From Lysinibacillus sp. B2A1 (lineage in GTDB: Bacteria > Bacillota > Bacilli > Bacillales_A > Planococcaceae): a stretch of 64,000 bases of DNA. Below are positions 25,148 through 34,837 of this stretch, one piece after another. A program made the translations under genes and the position numbers. The notes under the pieces are model-generated. The model was not told the origin of the DNA and did no database searches. It saw nothing but the letters and a program-made list of their open reading frames with translations. Where the stretch lies: positions 4,164,501 to 4,228,500 of the forward strand of contig CP027224.1 in assembly GCA_002973635.1 (NCBI GenBank). Direction: 5' to 3'. Position 1 is the first letter of the stretch. Each line of letters opens with the position of its first letter.

Positions 25148-26770
25148 CTATTTAATTCCAAGTTTGTTCGTAATTTTTGTTAGTCGTTCACCGAGTAGTT
25201 TTTGAGCTAAGCCTAAACGTAAAGATAAATAACCGTATACCCCAACACCTACGCCAGCACAGATAACTGAGTAAACAAATGCAGAGAATTTTCCATCTAC
25301 TGGTCCCATCACAAAGCCTAACAGCTTATGAACAATCAATACACTTATTACCATTGCTAGAGTCAAAATAGAGATGAGCATGACACGGCGAAGAACCATC
25401 TCTGATTTGTAATTTAATGCTGTTCTAAGCACTAACATATTAATAATAATTGAAACACCATAGCCAATTGCTGTGGCAAGAATGGCTCCATCGGCCTCAA
25501 TCCATCGAATTAGAGGAATGTTAATCGCTAGCTTGACCAAAATACCAGATAATAAGCTGAAGACAATCCATTTTTGGAAGTCAATCCCCTGTAATAAAGC
25601 TGCTGTTACTTGAAACAATGCAAATAAAATAGCAACAGGTGCATAGTGAGCTAAAATGGTAGCCCCCATTTCACTTTCTGAATAGAGCATAAAGTATATT
25701 TCATTCGCTAACAATGAAATACCCACTACAGCAGGTAATGTAATAAAAATTAATATTTGATAGGTCTTATCCATTGCATGTCGCAGTGATAAATATTCAC
25801 CCTGTGTAAAATACTTAGTAATAGTTGGTACTAGCGCCATCGAAAAACCTGTAGCTAACATAACCGGAATAATCACAACTTTATGTGTAGTGAAGTTAAT
25901 CATTGATAAGTATTTATCGGTTACTTCCGCTAAGCCTATGGATGTCATTGCGCCGTTAAACGTTAACATATCCACTAGTTGGAATAAGGGATTGGCAATA
26001 CCTACGAATACCATTGGAATGGAATACGTAATAACTTCTTTATAAATATTGGACATTGGCAGCTGAGTAGATGTAACACTCTGACTGCGCAATAAGTTAA
26101 ATTCAGGCTGATATTTTTTCCAATAATAATAGAGCACCATCAACCCGCCAATTGCCCCGATAAAGGCAGCAAATACGGCAAAGGAAACGGCTGTTTGTGG
26201 TTTGCCATTAAAGACAACTACTACTAGGAACGAACCACCTAATAACACAACAATACGAACAATTTGTTCAACTAATTGTGAAACTGCTGTAGGCTCCATT
26301 TTGTCATAACCCTGGAAAAATCCACGCCAAAGACTCATAAATGGTACAACAATTAAAGCAAAGCTAACCCAACGAATAACGGAAGCAATTTGCTCAACTG
26401 TAAATACCTGCTCATCACTTTTAATGACAAGACCCGCTATTGGAGTCGCTAATATAAAAAGGGCAATAAATGCGGCTAGACCTGTTATCATCATAATCAG
26501 TATGCCCGACTTCATAAGCTTGCGGCCTGATTGATAATCACCAATTGCATTATATTTAGAAACAAACTTAGATACAGCAATTGGCGCTCCTGAGATGGCT
26601 ACTGCCAGCATTATCGAATAGGGAATGTATGCATATTGATAGAGAGCAATATTTTCCTCACCCACAATTGCATAAAACGGAAAAATATAAATTAATCCGA
26701 GTACCTTCGATAAAAACATCCCCATTGTTAATATCGCAGTACCTTTCATTAAATTGGACATTGTACCCAT
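25148..26770 (-). CDS. ytgP: Lipid II flippase-type MOP transporter YtgP (MurJ/SpoVB superfamily)
   Basis: 540 residues with about fourteen membrane helices. MKGTAILTMGMFLSKVLGLI at the N-terminus and the block GIANPLFQLVDMLTFNGAM are typical of the polysaccharide-transport/SpoVB group. B. subtilis YtgP (MurJ) can flip lipid II during wall synthesis, so that role is inferred. ATG 26770 is used; ATG 26761 (MSNLMKG) is an equally good start with GGATGGG before it. Transcribed before rsuA. The upstream intergenic region holds a long tandem array. Confidence 0.88.
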   Translation of the reverse strand: MGTMSNLMKGTAILTMGMFLSKVLGLIYIFPFYAIVGEENIALYQYAYIPYSIMLAVAISGAPIAVSKFVSKYNAIGDYQSGRKLMKSGILIMMITGLAAFIALFILATPIAGLVIKSDEQVFTVEQIASVIRWVSFALIVVPFMSLWRGFFQGYDKMEPTAVSQLVEQIVRIVVLLGGSFLVVVVFNGKPQTAVSFAVFAAFIGAIGGLMVLYYYWKKYQPEFNLLRSQSVTSTQLPMSNIYKEVITYSIPMVFVGIANPLFQLVDMLTFNGAMTSIGLAEVTDKYLSMINFTTHKVVIIPVMLATGFSMALVPTITKYFTQGEYLSLRHAMDKTYQILIFITLPAVVGISLLANEIYFMLYSESEMGATILAHYAPVAILFALFQVTAALLQGIDFQKWIVFSLLSGILVKLAINIPLIRWIEADGAILATAIGYGVSIIINMLVLRTALNYKSEMVLRRVMLISILTLAMVISVLIVHKLLGFVMGPVDGKFSAFVYSVICAGVGVGVYGYLSLRLGLAQKLLGERLTKITNKLGIK

Positions 26771-26857
26771 CCATTCATCGTAAAATCAATAATTTCATCG
26801 TAACACATAGAATAAGTATTGGAAAATATTCACTATAATCAGATTTTTCGGTATCTT

Positions 26858-27333
26858 AGCGAGTTTATTAACTGATAACTACGGTTTTACTCGTTACCTG
26901 AGCAGTTCTAACTGACAATGGAGCAGGTTTACTTGGTACCCGAGCAGTTTTGACTGACAACTGAGCAAGTTAATTTGGTACCCGAGCAGTTTTGATTGAC
27001 AACGGAGCGGGTTTACACGATACCCGAGCATTTTTGACTGACAACGGAGCGAGTTTACATGATACCCGAGCTGCTTTGACTGACAACGGAGCGGTTTACA
27101 TGATACCCGAGCTGCTTTGACTGACAAGGAGCGATTTTACACAGTACCCTTGCAGTTTTAACTGACAACTGAGCGGATTTACACGATACCTGAGCAGTTT
27201 TGACTGACAAGGAGCGATTTTACACAGTACCCTTGCAGTTTTAACTGACAACTGAGCGGATTTACACGATACCTGAGCAGTCTAACAGTCAACGGAGCGA
27301 TTTTACACAATACCCAGTAGTTCTGGAGCAGGA
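26858..27333. repeat. Tandem array of about ten 42 bp units (two 21 bp halves), family 1
   Basis: From 26900 the units start at 26942, 26984, 27026, 27068 and 27109; later units drift by a base. Each has two 21 bp halves beginning GAGCR: one like GAGCAGTTTTGACTGACAAC, the other like GAGCGGGTTTACACGATACC. Near 27109-27280 an 83 bp double unit is itself repeated. Because 42 is divisible by three, several frames stay open (a 77-codon leftward frame with a CQSKLLGYQVNLL repeat), but it has no convincing ribosome binding site and I read it as non-coding. The region 27334-27527 is AT-rich with nothing recognised. Confidence 0.88.
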
Positions 27334-27527
27334 TTACTTGTCTCAAGTGATTTCAACTGCATTAGCTACATGCAAACGCTGTCAAACATAGTTTATAAAC
27401 ACATCAAATAAGTAAACCAATAGTAATCTTAACATATTTATAGGTAAACAGACGCATTATTCCATCAAAAAGTTCTAGTTATAGACAATTTCATCAAATA
27501 GACAGTAAATTTGTTCCTACTGGCTCA

Positions 27528-27561
27528 AAATAATCGGTGGAGATTAAAAACCTCCACCGAC
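27528..27561 (-). terminator. Terminator of asnB
   Basis: CGGTGGAG (27535-27542) pairs with CTCCACCG (27552-27559); the leftward tail is ATTATTTT. Confidence 0.75.
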
Positions 27562-27573
27562 TCAAAAGCTTTA

Positions 27574-29421
27574 TTACATGTCCACAAAAAATTGTTTATA
27601 CCATACTAAGAATACATAGGCAGTCCAAATATAACGTCCTCGATTTGCCTTACCCTCATAATGCTCATCGAGATAGCCTACTAATTGCTTTGTATCAAAG
27701 AATTTATTGGCAAAATCAGTTGTAAACATTTCTTTTACCATGTTGTAGTATTTCTCTTCACGGAGCCAATGACGAATCGGTACTGGGAAGCCTAGCTTTG
27801 GACGTTTTGCCCATTCCTCTGGTAATTCCTGATGAGCAGCTTGACGAAGCACATATTTCGTATCAATGTCGTTGACTCGATATCGTGATGGAATGTTTTT
27901 CGCTAATTCCATTACTTCTTTATCTAAAAATGGTACGCGTAATTCTATTGAATGTGCCATACTCATTTTATCTGCTTTCAATAAAATATCGCCTGGCATC
28001 CATAGATTTAGATCTAAGTATTGCATCTTTGTCACATCATCATCGCCAGGTACTTCATCATAAATTCGTTTTGTAATAGACTTAACAGATGGACCATTTT
28101 TATAGTCTGGCTTTAATACATTTAATGCATCTTCTTCATCCCAGACAACCGCTTCACCTATAAAACGTTCTTCCACCGTTTGACCACCTTTTACAAGGAA
28201 GCTAGTGTACTGATTTTTAGGTAATGCTTCTGCAAAACCTCGTAATGCCTTACGAATACCAAAAGGAATTTTTTCGTATTGTTGCATTTTACCTGAGTTT
28301 TGATACCATGAGTAGCCGCCAAAAATTTCATCCGCTCCTTCACCTGAAAGGACAACTGTTACGTCCTTCGAAGCCAGCTCCGAAAGGAAGTATAGCGGTA
28401 CAGAAGATGGATTAGATTGTGGCTCGTCCATATGCCATTGAATTTTTGGCAATGCCTCAAAGCATTCATCAGCTGTTATATATTTACGCTCATTTTGAAT
28501 GTTTAATGTATCTGATAAATCTTTTGCTAGGTTTGTTTCGTTAAACATATCTTCATAATCAGAAAAACCAACAGAGAAGGATTTATCGGGACGGAGTAAT
28601 GCCGTAATATAACTTGAATCAATTCCCCCTGATAGGAATGAACCAACCTTTACATCACTGATTTGATGTGCCTCTACCGATTCCTTTACTGTCGAACGAA
28701 TGTCCTCTACATATTTTTCAATTGGTGCCTCTTTCGCATGGAATTTTTTATCCCAATACTGCACGATTTTCTTTTTCCCATTTTGAATTAACATATAATG
28801 AGCTGGCGGTAGTTTAAACACACCTTTAAAGAAAGTTTCATCCATTGATGAATATTGGAAAGTTAAATATGGACGAAGAGCATTTTTGTTTAATTCTTTA
28901 ATAAAGGATGGGTGGGGTAAGAAGGATTTAATTTCTGAACCGAAAATAAAGGTACCGTCTGTTGTATTCTCTGAGTAATACAGCGGCTTAATACCAAAGC
29001 CATCACGGGCAATGAATTGTAAATCATTCTTTTTATCCCAAATGCAAAATGCAAACATACCTCGTAATTGTTTAACAAACTCTACACCATATTCCACATA
29101 ACCATAAATTATAACTTCACTATCAGATTGTGTTTTAAATGTATGTCCCTTAGCAATTAAATCTTCACGCAGCCCTTGGAAGTTGAAGATTTCACCATTA
29201 AATACAAGAACAATGTTGCCATCTGCACTGTACAATGGTTGATTTGCCACATCTGACAAGTCGATAATACTTAATCGTCGGAAACCTAAAGTTACTTTAT
29301 CGTCACTGTGAATACCACCGCTATCTGGTCCACGGTGAATAATTGTATTCATCATATTTTCAATCGTTTGATGATGATCGATTACATTTGTTCCATTAAT
29401 ATAGCCTATAAATCCGCACAT
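27574..29421 (-). CDS. asnB: Asparagine synthase (glutamine-hydrolysing)
   Basis: 615 residues from ATG 29421. This start makes the catalytic cysteine residue 2 (MCGFIGYING), which must be N-terminal after methionine removal, and has GAGGTG upstream; the longer open frame to 29553 is not the protein. The class II glutaminase domain is followed by the synthetase domain with the PP-loop GSFLSGGIDSSYITALL, then SGEGADEIFGGY. It makes asparagine, or amidates a cell-wall precursor as some Bacillus paralogues do. Length is closest to B. subtilis AsnO, so the exact paralogue is uncertain. Single gene. Confidence 0.92.
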   Translation of the reverse strand: MCGFIGYINGTNVIDHHQTIENMMNTIIHRGPDSGGIHSDDKVTLGFRRLSIIDLSDVANQPLYSADGNIVLVFNGEIFNFQGLREDLIAKGHTFKTQSDSEVIIYGYVEYGVEFVKQLRGMFAFCIWDKKNDLQFIARDGFGIKPLYYSENTTDGTFIFGSEIKSFLPHPSFIKELNKNALRPYLTFQYSSMDETFFKGVFKLPPAHYMLIQNGKKKIVQYWDKKFHAKEAPIEKYVEDIRSTVKESVEAHQISDVKVGSFLSGGIDSSYITALLRPDKSFSVGFSDYEDMFNETNLAKDLSDTLNIQNERKYITADECFEALPKIQWHMDEPQSNPSSVPLYFLSELASKDVTVVLSGEGADEIFGGYSWYQNSGKMQQYEKIPFGIRKALRGFAEALPKNQYTSFLVKGGQTVEERFIGEAVVWDEEDALNVLKPDYKNGPSVKSITKRIYDEVPGDDDVTKMQYLDLNLWMPGDILLKADKMSMAHSIELRVPFLDKEVMELAKNIPSRYRVNDIDTKYVLRQAAHQELPEEWAKRPKLGFPVPIRHWLREEKYYNMVKEMFTTDFANKFFDTKQLVGYLDEHYEGKANRGRYIWTAYVFLVWYKQFFVDM

Positions 29422-29681
29422 TCTATTTTTCACCTCATAATTTAGTGCATAACCTTTACCATAATAGCACGAATAGACGTTCATTTCATGCTGACAATAC
29501 AGATAAAGAAAAACTTTCATCGGGTAGCCTGTATTACATAAACAACTTTTCATCTGTTTAGATGAGATAAGGAATTATAAAACACTTTCGTATTATTTTC
29601 AATGCGAAAGAAGCCCCTATATATAGACTTCATGTATAATAGGAAGGATTCCTAATTTGAACAGAAAGTGAGTTTCTATAT

Positions 29682-30932
29682 ATGTATGATGTAATTGTGA
29701 TTGGTGGAGGCCCCTCAGGCTTAATGGCTGCAATCGCTGCTGGAGAACGAAAAAAGAAAGTATTACTAGTAGAAAAAGGGAATAAGCTTGGGAAAAAGCT
29801 TGCTATTTCTGGTGGGGGTCGCTGTAATGTGACAAATCGTTTACCTATAGAAGAAATTGTTAAACATATACCAGGTAATGGGCGGTTTTTATATAGCCCA
29901 TTCACAGTTTATAATAATGAGGATATTATTGCTTTTTTTGAAGGGCTCGGTGTTGCCCTAAAAGAAGAGGATCATGGACGTATGTTTCCCGTGTCTAACC
30001 GTGCGCAAGATGTTGTTGACGCATTAATCCGTCAATTACAGCGTTTGCATGTAGAAGTTCGGTTAAATACCCCTGTCAGTAAGCTATTGATGGATGATGA
30101 AAAAATCCTTGGTGTTCGCCTTGCAGACGGATTAGAAGTCCGTAGCGAGGCTGTAATTGTCGCGGTAGGTGGGAAAGCTGTTCCACAGACAGGCTCCACT
30201 GGTGATGGTTATCCATGGGCAGAGCGAGCAGGTCATACAATTACAACGTTATTCCCTACTGAGGTTCCTGTGCTCTCAAAAGAGGGCTTTATACAAAATC
30301 GTGAGCTTCAGGGGTTGGCTTTACGAGAGGTTGCTGTTTCTGTTTTAAATAAAAAAGGTAAGGTGCTCGTAACCCATCAAATGGACATGCTCTTTACTCA
30401 TTTCGGATTAAGTGGTCCTGCTATTTTACGCTGTAGCCAATTTATCGTAAAAGAATTAATGAAAACTGGCTATGAACCAGTGACAATCCGTATTCAAACG
30501 CTTGTGCAATATAATGAAGAAACATGTCTGCAATACTTAAATAAGCTATGGAAAGAGGATCCAAAAAGGGCAGTTAAAAACGTGTGGAAAGGGATAGCCC
30601 CTGAACGATGGCTACTGTTTTTATGTGAACGTGCTGGTATTGATGTACAAATGACAGGCACTGAAATAGCACAGGAAAAAATCCGCCAATTAGCACGTTT
30701 GCTTGTCCATTTTACGATGACTGTAAGTGGTACACAATCTCTTGAAAAGGCATTTGTCACTGGCGGGGGTATTTCTGTTAAGGAAATAGAGCCAAAGACA
30801 ATGGCCTCTAAGAAAAAGAATGGTTTATTCTTCTGTGGTGAAATCCTCGATATTCATGGCTATACAGGAGGCTATAATATTACATCTGCACTTGTTACTG
30901 GACGTATTGCTGGAATGAATGCAGGATTTTAA
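29682..30932 (+). CDS. ytfP: NAD(P)/FAD-dependent oxidoreductase, HI0933/YtfP family
   Basis: 416 residues. [20 protein letters not shown] is the FAD Rossmann motif, and [15 protein letters not shown] with the C-terminal [20 protein letters not shown] are hallmarks of this flavoprotein family. The physiological substrate is unknown; some relatives reduce steroid or bile-acid intermediates. Divergent from asnB. The ribosome binding site is weak (AAAGTGAG), but the ATG places the FAD motif correctly. No clear terminator follows; the downstream 700 bp is repeat-derived. Confidence 0.88.
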   Translation: MYDVIVIGGGPSGLMAAIAAGERKKKVLLVEKGNKLGKKLAISGGGRCNVTNRLPIEEIVKHIPGNGRFLYSPFTVYNNEDIIAFFEGLGVALKEEDHGRMFPVSNRAQDVVDALIRQLQRLHVEVRLNTPVSKLLMDDEKILGVRLADGLEVRSEAVIVAVGGKAVPQTGSTGDGYPWAERAGHTITTLFPTEVPVLSKEGFIQNRELQGLALREVAVSVLNKKGKVLVTHQMDMLFTHFGLSGPAILRCSQFIVKELMKTGYEPVTIRIQTLVQYNEETCLQYLNKLWKEDPKRAVKNVWKGIAPERWLLFLCERAGIDVQMTGTEIAQEKIRQLARLLVHFTMTVSGTQSLEKAFVTGGGISVKEIEPKTMASKKKNGLFFCGEILDIHGYTGGYNITSALVTGRIAGMNAGF

Positions 30933-31037
30933 TAATTTACCACGTGATTTAGTCGCTTCTTATCATTGAAAAACTATTATGTCAATGAAATCAAGGTGAC
31001 AATTTAAAAAGTATAGCCCTTTTTCAAAACGAGGGGT

Positions 31038-31164
31038 TGATTTCCGTTCCGACTGAGTGCTTTCCTGGGGGCGTCCGATGAGCCGCTTCACTCACGTTGC
31101 TCGCTCCAGGGTCTCATCTGTGACGCTGAATCCCCGAGGAGTCACTCAGTCTACACTCCAATCA
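31038..31164 (-). repeat. GC-rich intergenic repeat, copy 1 (inverted relative to copy 2)
   Basis: Read on the minus strand it starts TGATTGGAGTG, contains GAGACCCTG and GAAGCGGCTC, then GGAAAGC, and ends GGAACGGAAATCA. Its two ends can pair with each other. The pattern is like a repeat I recall as frequent between Bacillaceae genes. It is much more GC-rich than its surroundings. Confidence 0.75.
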
Positions 31165-31424
31165 ACCACTGCACATAGTATTTTCTTCTAGCATTTCACA
31201 CAAATGTATAGTGATAAATTTGAAGTCTTAGCCATCACTATATTGTGCAAAATGGAGCTTTGATAACATTTTTCTATGCGAAAGCAGATGAGTACTTTAT
31301 GTAAAGTTACAAAGTAGTTTTATGCATAAAATGTAGGTTAACTTTTATCCATTTAATGATGGTGAGTAATATGCTTTTACTTTACTTTTGAGAGAAGAAA
31401 ATATTTAAAGTTCTACACTATTGC

Positions 31425-31552
31425 TGATTGGAGTGCAAGGCTACTCGACTCCCGTGGGATAGCGAGACAGACGAGACCCTGCACGGAGCGTCAGCGTAGG
31501 AAGCGGCTCGTCGCTCGCCCACTGGAAAGCGAGTAGCCTGGAACGGAAATCA
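31425..31552 (+). repeat. GC-rich intergenic repeat, copy 2
   Basis: Plus-strand TGATTGGAGTG, GAGACCCTG, GGAAGCGGCTC, GGAAAGC and GGAACGGAAATCA match copy 1 in the opposite orientation, 260 bases away. Internal GGCTACTCG and CGAGTAGCC form the outer stem of a cruciform or RNA hairpin; the corresponding stem in copy 1 is different in sequence (GACTGAGTG/CACTCAGTC) but still pairs. Confidence 0.75.
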
Positions 31553-31618
31553 CCTTCATTTGACTTAGTAGTATTCACAAAGAGTCCCTTGACCATTTAG
31601 TTTTTCAACACTATGAAA

Positions 31619-31645
31619 AACGTGTCCTAGATAATAGGACACGTT
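31619..31645. terminator. Bidirectional terminator downstream of the AIM24 gene
   Basis: AACGTGTCC pairs exactly with GGACACGTT, with T-runs on both strands. It begins just beyond the right end of the ORF-less element. Confidence 0.82.
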
Positions 31646-31648
31646 TTT

Positions 31649-32341
31649 TTAGCTTTCGCTAGACATATAAACTTCCTCAAATGGCTGAATGATAACAAAG
31701 CCTTCACCTGAAAATGCCATTTGAATGGATTCGCCGCTGCCTCGGCCGATAATTGTACGGAAGCTGATATCTGTTTTAAACTCAGGTGCTAAATTCCCTG
31801 ACCACGCAACTGTGGCATGAGGATCAGTATACACCGTTTCACCTGGACGTACTAATAGCGTTAGAGGCTCAAAATGTGTGGTAATAGCTACCTTACCTGT
31901 TCCTTTTAAAGTTACATTAAACAATCCTCCTGACATGATGCCAGCCATTTTACGCATTAAATGAATATCCCAATCAATGCTTGGCTCAAATGCCAGCAAA
32001 TCATTGCCATTGACGCAAATGCTTTCATTTTTCAAATCAAAAATCGTAACCTTTTTCCCTTGGTCAGCTAAATAAAGTCGCCCTGTCCCCTTTGCCTTCA
32101 TTAGCTGTGTACCTTCTCCAGTTAGCGCCTTTTTAAACATTTTTCCTAATCCATGCTCCAACACACGCTCTCGCTCAAACTTAATGTCGCCTATGTAAGA
32201 AATCATCGCGCCCATTTTTGACCAAACCTCTCCGTTTAAGTTGATCTCAAGTACACGCTCCGTTTCTAGCTCAAAATAATCGTTTTCATTATCATCCTGC
32301 TGTGTTTTATTGATAAACTCATGTAAAGAAAATTTCCCCAT
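31649..32341 (-). CDS. AIM24 family protein
   Basis: 230 residues of beta-rich sequence matching the AIM24 (formerly DUF124) family: VWSKMGAMISYIGDIKFERE, LMKAKGTGRLYLADQGK, TVYTDPHATVAWSGN and GSGESIQMAFSGEGFVIIQP. The bacterial function is unknown; the yeast namesake is a mitochondrial inner-membrane organiser. No signal peptide is visible, so it is probably cytosolic or peripheral. It reads alone with AGGAGGG before the ATG. Confidence 0.88.
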   Translation of the reverse strand: MGKFSLHEFINKTQQDDNENDYFELETERVLEINLNGEVWSKMGAMISYIGDIKFERERVLEHGLGKMFKKALTGEGTQLMKAKGTGRLYLADQGKKVTIFDLKNESICVNGNDLLAFEPSIDWDIHLMRKMAGIMSGGLFNVTLKGTGKVAITTHFEPLTLLVRPGETVYTDPHATVAWSGNLAPEFKTDISFRTIIGRGSGESIQMAFSGEGFVIIQPFEEVYMSSES

Positions 32342-32568
32342 CTTTAATCCCTCCTTATTACCTTATATACGCTTTAGTTGAAGAAAAGATTCAAAATTTC
32401 AACAATAGCATGAACGTTCTCATGACTTTACAGTTGCTATTTACTTTTCGTTACGAAATTGCTCTTTTGGTAGCAAAATCACTTTATTTCCCATAATGTT
32501 ATTGACATCAGACAACCTCTGTTATACATTAAACAAAGATTAATCTATTGTTATATAACAATCGCTAC

Positions 32569-32616
32569 AAAAAAAGACCATACGAGCATCATGTGCGAAA
32601 TGATACTTATATGGCC
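32569..32616 (-). terminator. Terminator of the OFA transporter gene
   Basis: On the minus strand GGCCATA pairs with TATGGTC and an inner AGTATCAT pairs with ATGATGCT (one mismatch), followed by a T7 run. Confidence 0.78.
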
Positions 32617-32655
32617 AAGACCTAGTACCTTCAAGTGCGAATTGAAAGTAACCGT

Positions 32656-33927
32656 TTATTGTGTAGCGGAGACGTCTCCAACATTTTGTGATGCTGCTTT
32701 TAAAGCTGTTCGTTTACGTACATCTGCACGTAGCGTTAACGAGATAATTAATGATGCTGCGATTAGCCCAGCAAATACATAGAATACCGGAATGTAACTT
32801 CCATAAGCATTTTTAATTGTGCTTACCAATAACGGACCAAAAATACCGCCTAATGACCAAGTCGTTAATAAATAACCATGAATAACGCCCAGTTGCTTTG
32901 TACCAAATAAATCACTTGCAAATGCAGGTAAATTCGAGAAGCCACCACCATAGCAACTAACAACTAAGAAAATAAGTGCTTGGAAAAGTATCACGTTCGT
33001 CGTATGTGGTAACACAATAAATGTAATTAATTGTGCCGTAAAGAAAATAACAAAGACGTTTGAACGACCAATATAGTCAGACACAGCCGCCCAAATTAAA
33101 CGACCTCCACCGTTAAATAACCCCATAATACCTACCATTGCCGCAGCTCCTGCAACTGATAATCCCACAATTTCTTGGGCCATTGGAGAAGCGACAGAAA
33201 TCATCATAATCCCTGCTGTTACATTTACTAAATGCATTGACCACAGCATCCAGAAATGCTTTGTTTTAACAGCTTCACGAGCAGACATAACTGCTAAATC
33301 TTTTTTCACTACTTCTTTACCACTATTTGCAGCAGCCTTCATGTTCGCTGGCATATAACCAGGTGCAGGCGGTGCGATATATGAAGCCCCTAAAATCATT
33401 AACGTGAAATAACTTGCCCCTAAAATAAAGTATGTTGTAGAAATTCCAACAGCCTCCATTAAGTTAGCCGCTACTGGCGCTGTAATTAGTGCTCCAGATC
33501 CAAATCCAAGTACAGCCATACCTGTAGCCAAGCCTCGACGGTCTGGGAACCATTTTACTAATGTTGATACAGGAGCAATATAGCCAATCCCCATACCTAA
33601 TCCACTAAGCACACCATATGTTAACCAATACAATGTTACAGAATCCATTGAAATTGCTACACCAGCACCAGCTTGTCCTGCCCCAAATAGAACAGCTGCT
33701 ACCATCGCAGATTTACGTGGTCCCAATTTTTCTACTAAACTACCAAATAATGCGGCTGAAAAACCAGCGAGCCCCATCATAATCGTAAAGGCAACCGTTA
33801 CCTTTGTTTCACTCCATCCCATCTCTGTGACAATCGGTAGCTTGTATACACTGTATGCATAAGCTCCACCGATTGAAAGGTGAATAGCGATTGCAGATAA
33901 TGCAATTAACCATCTATTTTTATTCAT
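32656..33927 (-). CDS. OFA-family MFS transporter (oxalate/formate antiporter type)
   Basis: 423 residues, about twelve membrane helices. IAIHLSIGGAYAYSVYKLPI near the start and GLGMGIGYIAPVSTLVKWFP, then RRGLATGMAVLGFGSGALI are characteristic of the oxalate:formate antiporter family. Members exchange small carboxylates; the actual substrate may be pyruvate, lactate, oxalate or another acid. GGGAGAAATGAG precedes the ATG. It is divergent from the dct two-component genes over a 900 bp gap, so a shared carboxylate theme is possible but unproven. Confidence 0.86.
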   Translation of the reverse strand: MNKNRWLIALSAIAIHLSIGGAYAYSVYKLPIVTEMGWSETKVTVAFTIMMGLAGFSAALFGSLVEKLGPRKSAMVAAVLFGAGQAGAGVAISMDSVTLYWLTYGVLSGLGMGIGYIAPVSTLVKWFPDRRGLATGMAVLGFGSGALITAPVAANLMEAVGISTTYFILGASYFTLMILGASYIAPPAPGYMPANMKAAANSGKEVVKKDLAVMSAREAVKTKHFWMLWSMHLVNVTAGIMMISVASPMAQEIVGLSVAGAAAMVGIMGLFNGGGRLIWAAVSDYIGRSNVFVIFFTAQLITFIVLPHTTNVILFQALIFLVVSCYGGGFSNLPAFASDLFGTKQLGVIHGYLLTTWSLGGIFGPLLVSTIKNAYGSYIPVFYVFAGLIAASLIISLTLRADVRKRTALKAASQNVGDVSATQ

Positions 33928-34837
33928 AAATTCTCATTTCTCCCCTCTTTTGCTACCTGTGAAAATTCTATGAACGTCCATGTAAAACAATTTACCACTT
34001 AGAATTATTCAAATGCAAGATGTTTTTCTAAAAAATATTATTTCTCCAAAAAGTATTTTATTTTTCCCCTTCTTATGTCTCCACCACAAATCCTACAGCC
34101 TCTAAGTGAAACTGCGTTTATTAAAGAAAAACCACAACATATTTTAGATAATAATATTTTTCTACTCTATTATCTTCACACCCGAAAACTATTTAAAGAT
34201 AATTTTAATTGTGCATATTTTCACATTCTAAAGGTTTATATTATACTTTTTCCGATTAGAATAATGACTACATTTCTCCCGAATAACAACATTATCAAAT
34301 TTTTATCATAGAGAAATATTAAGAACGAAAGAGAATTTTAAAACTAAAATAAACAAAATTTTTCTACACAAAGTGAAAGAAAAAAAGAAAACTACCAATT
34401 GCTTTCACCTTTTACAGGTTTAATATCCAAATAAATGTAATACATGTTTTGCATATTCCATTTTGAATAATCTTTTCTTATTCATTTTTATTATTCAAAT
34501 ATATGTTTTTCTTTAGAAAGCAGATGATGCTCCTGGTTTTTCCTTAGCCAAATGATGCAATAAAAGCTATAAGAAACCATTGCGTTTAAGTATATCCGTA
34601 AATTTGTTATAGTACACAAATGAAAACAGTACTTTTCAACTAATATTGTATTACAACAAACTATTTATTTATGTTAATTTATAATAGAATGAAATTCCTA
34701 GTTTGGTTTCTCATGTGTACCCTTATCATTTTTTTACAAGAATTGTTCGTTAATCTAAGATTCTTTATCTTACAATTATCTTATTTAAAGAGGTGCTGAA
34801 TTCATTAAAGGAGTATTCCTATTCCTTTCACATTCCT
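33928..34837. other. Long AT-rich intergenic region between the OFA transporter and dctS genes
   Basis: Roughly 900 bases without a supportable gene. A 78-codon plus-strand frame at 34075-34311 has no ribosome binding site and no recognisable protein character. The region must carry the promoters of both divergent genes, and any DctR site. AAAGAGGTG at 34787-34795 is ribosome-binding-site-like but lacks a well-placed start codon in the dctS frame. Confidence 0.6.

Larger units (their letters stand above)
30966..31608. mobile_element. ORF-less element with ends matching the IS at 9374-10933 (MITE-like or IS remnant)
   Basis: The left end TTGAAAAACTATTATGTC at 30966 matches 22 of 25 bases of the right end of the first IS read inward (TTGAAATAAGATTATGTC...). 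The right end, read inward from 31608, is TTGAAAAACTAAATGGTC. The right-hand CAACACTATGAAAA is also shared with the IS end at 10920-10933. The roughly 640 bp between carry no gene; they hold two oppositely oriented GC-rich repeats. Interpretation: a non-autonomous derivative that the IS transposase could recognise, or a heavily deleted relative. Confidence 0.55.

Noticed and set aside
26894..27127. Leftward 77-codon frame with a CQSKLLGYQVNLL repeat
   Set aside because: Lies entirely inside the tandem array, no ribosome binding site, and frame openness follows from the 42 bp period.
26858..27333. CRISPR array
   Set aside because: Units are contiguous with no unique spacers, and no cas genes are in the window.
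29422..29553. N-terminal extension of AsnB
   Set aside because: It would bury the catalytic cysteine, which must follow the initiator methionine.
34075..34311. 78-codon plus-strand frame between the OFA transporter and dctS
   Set aside because: No ribosome binding site, AT-driven composition, no recognisable features.
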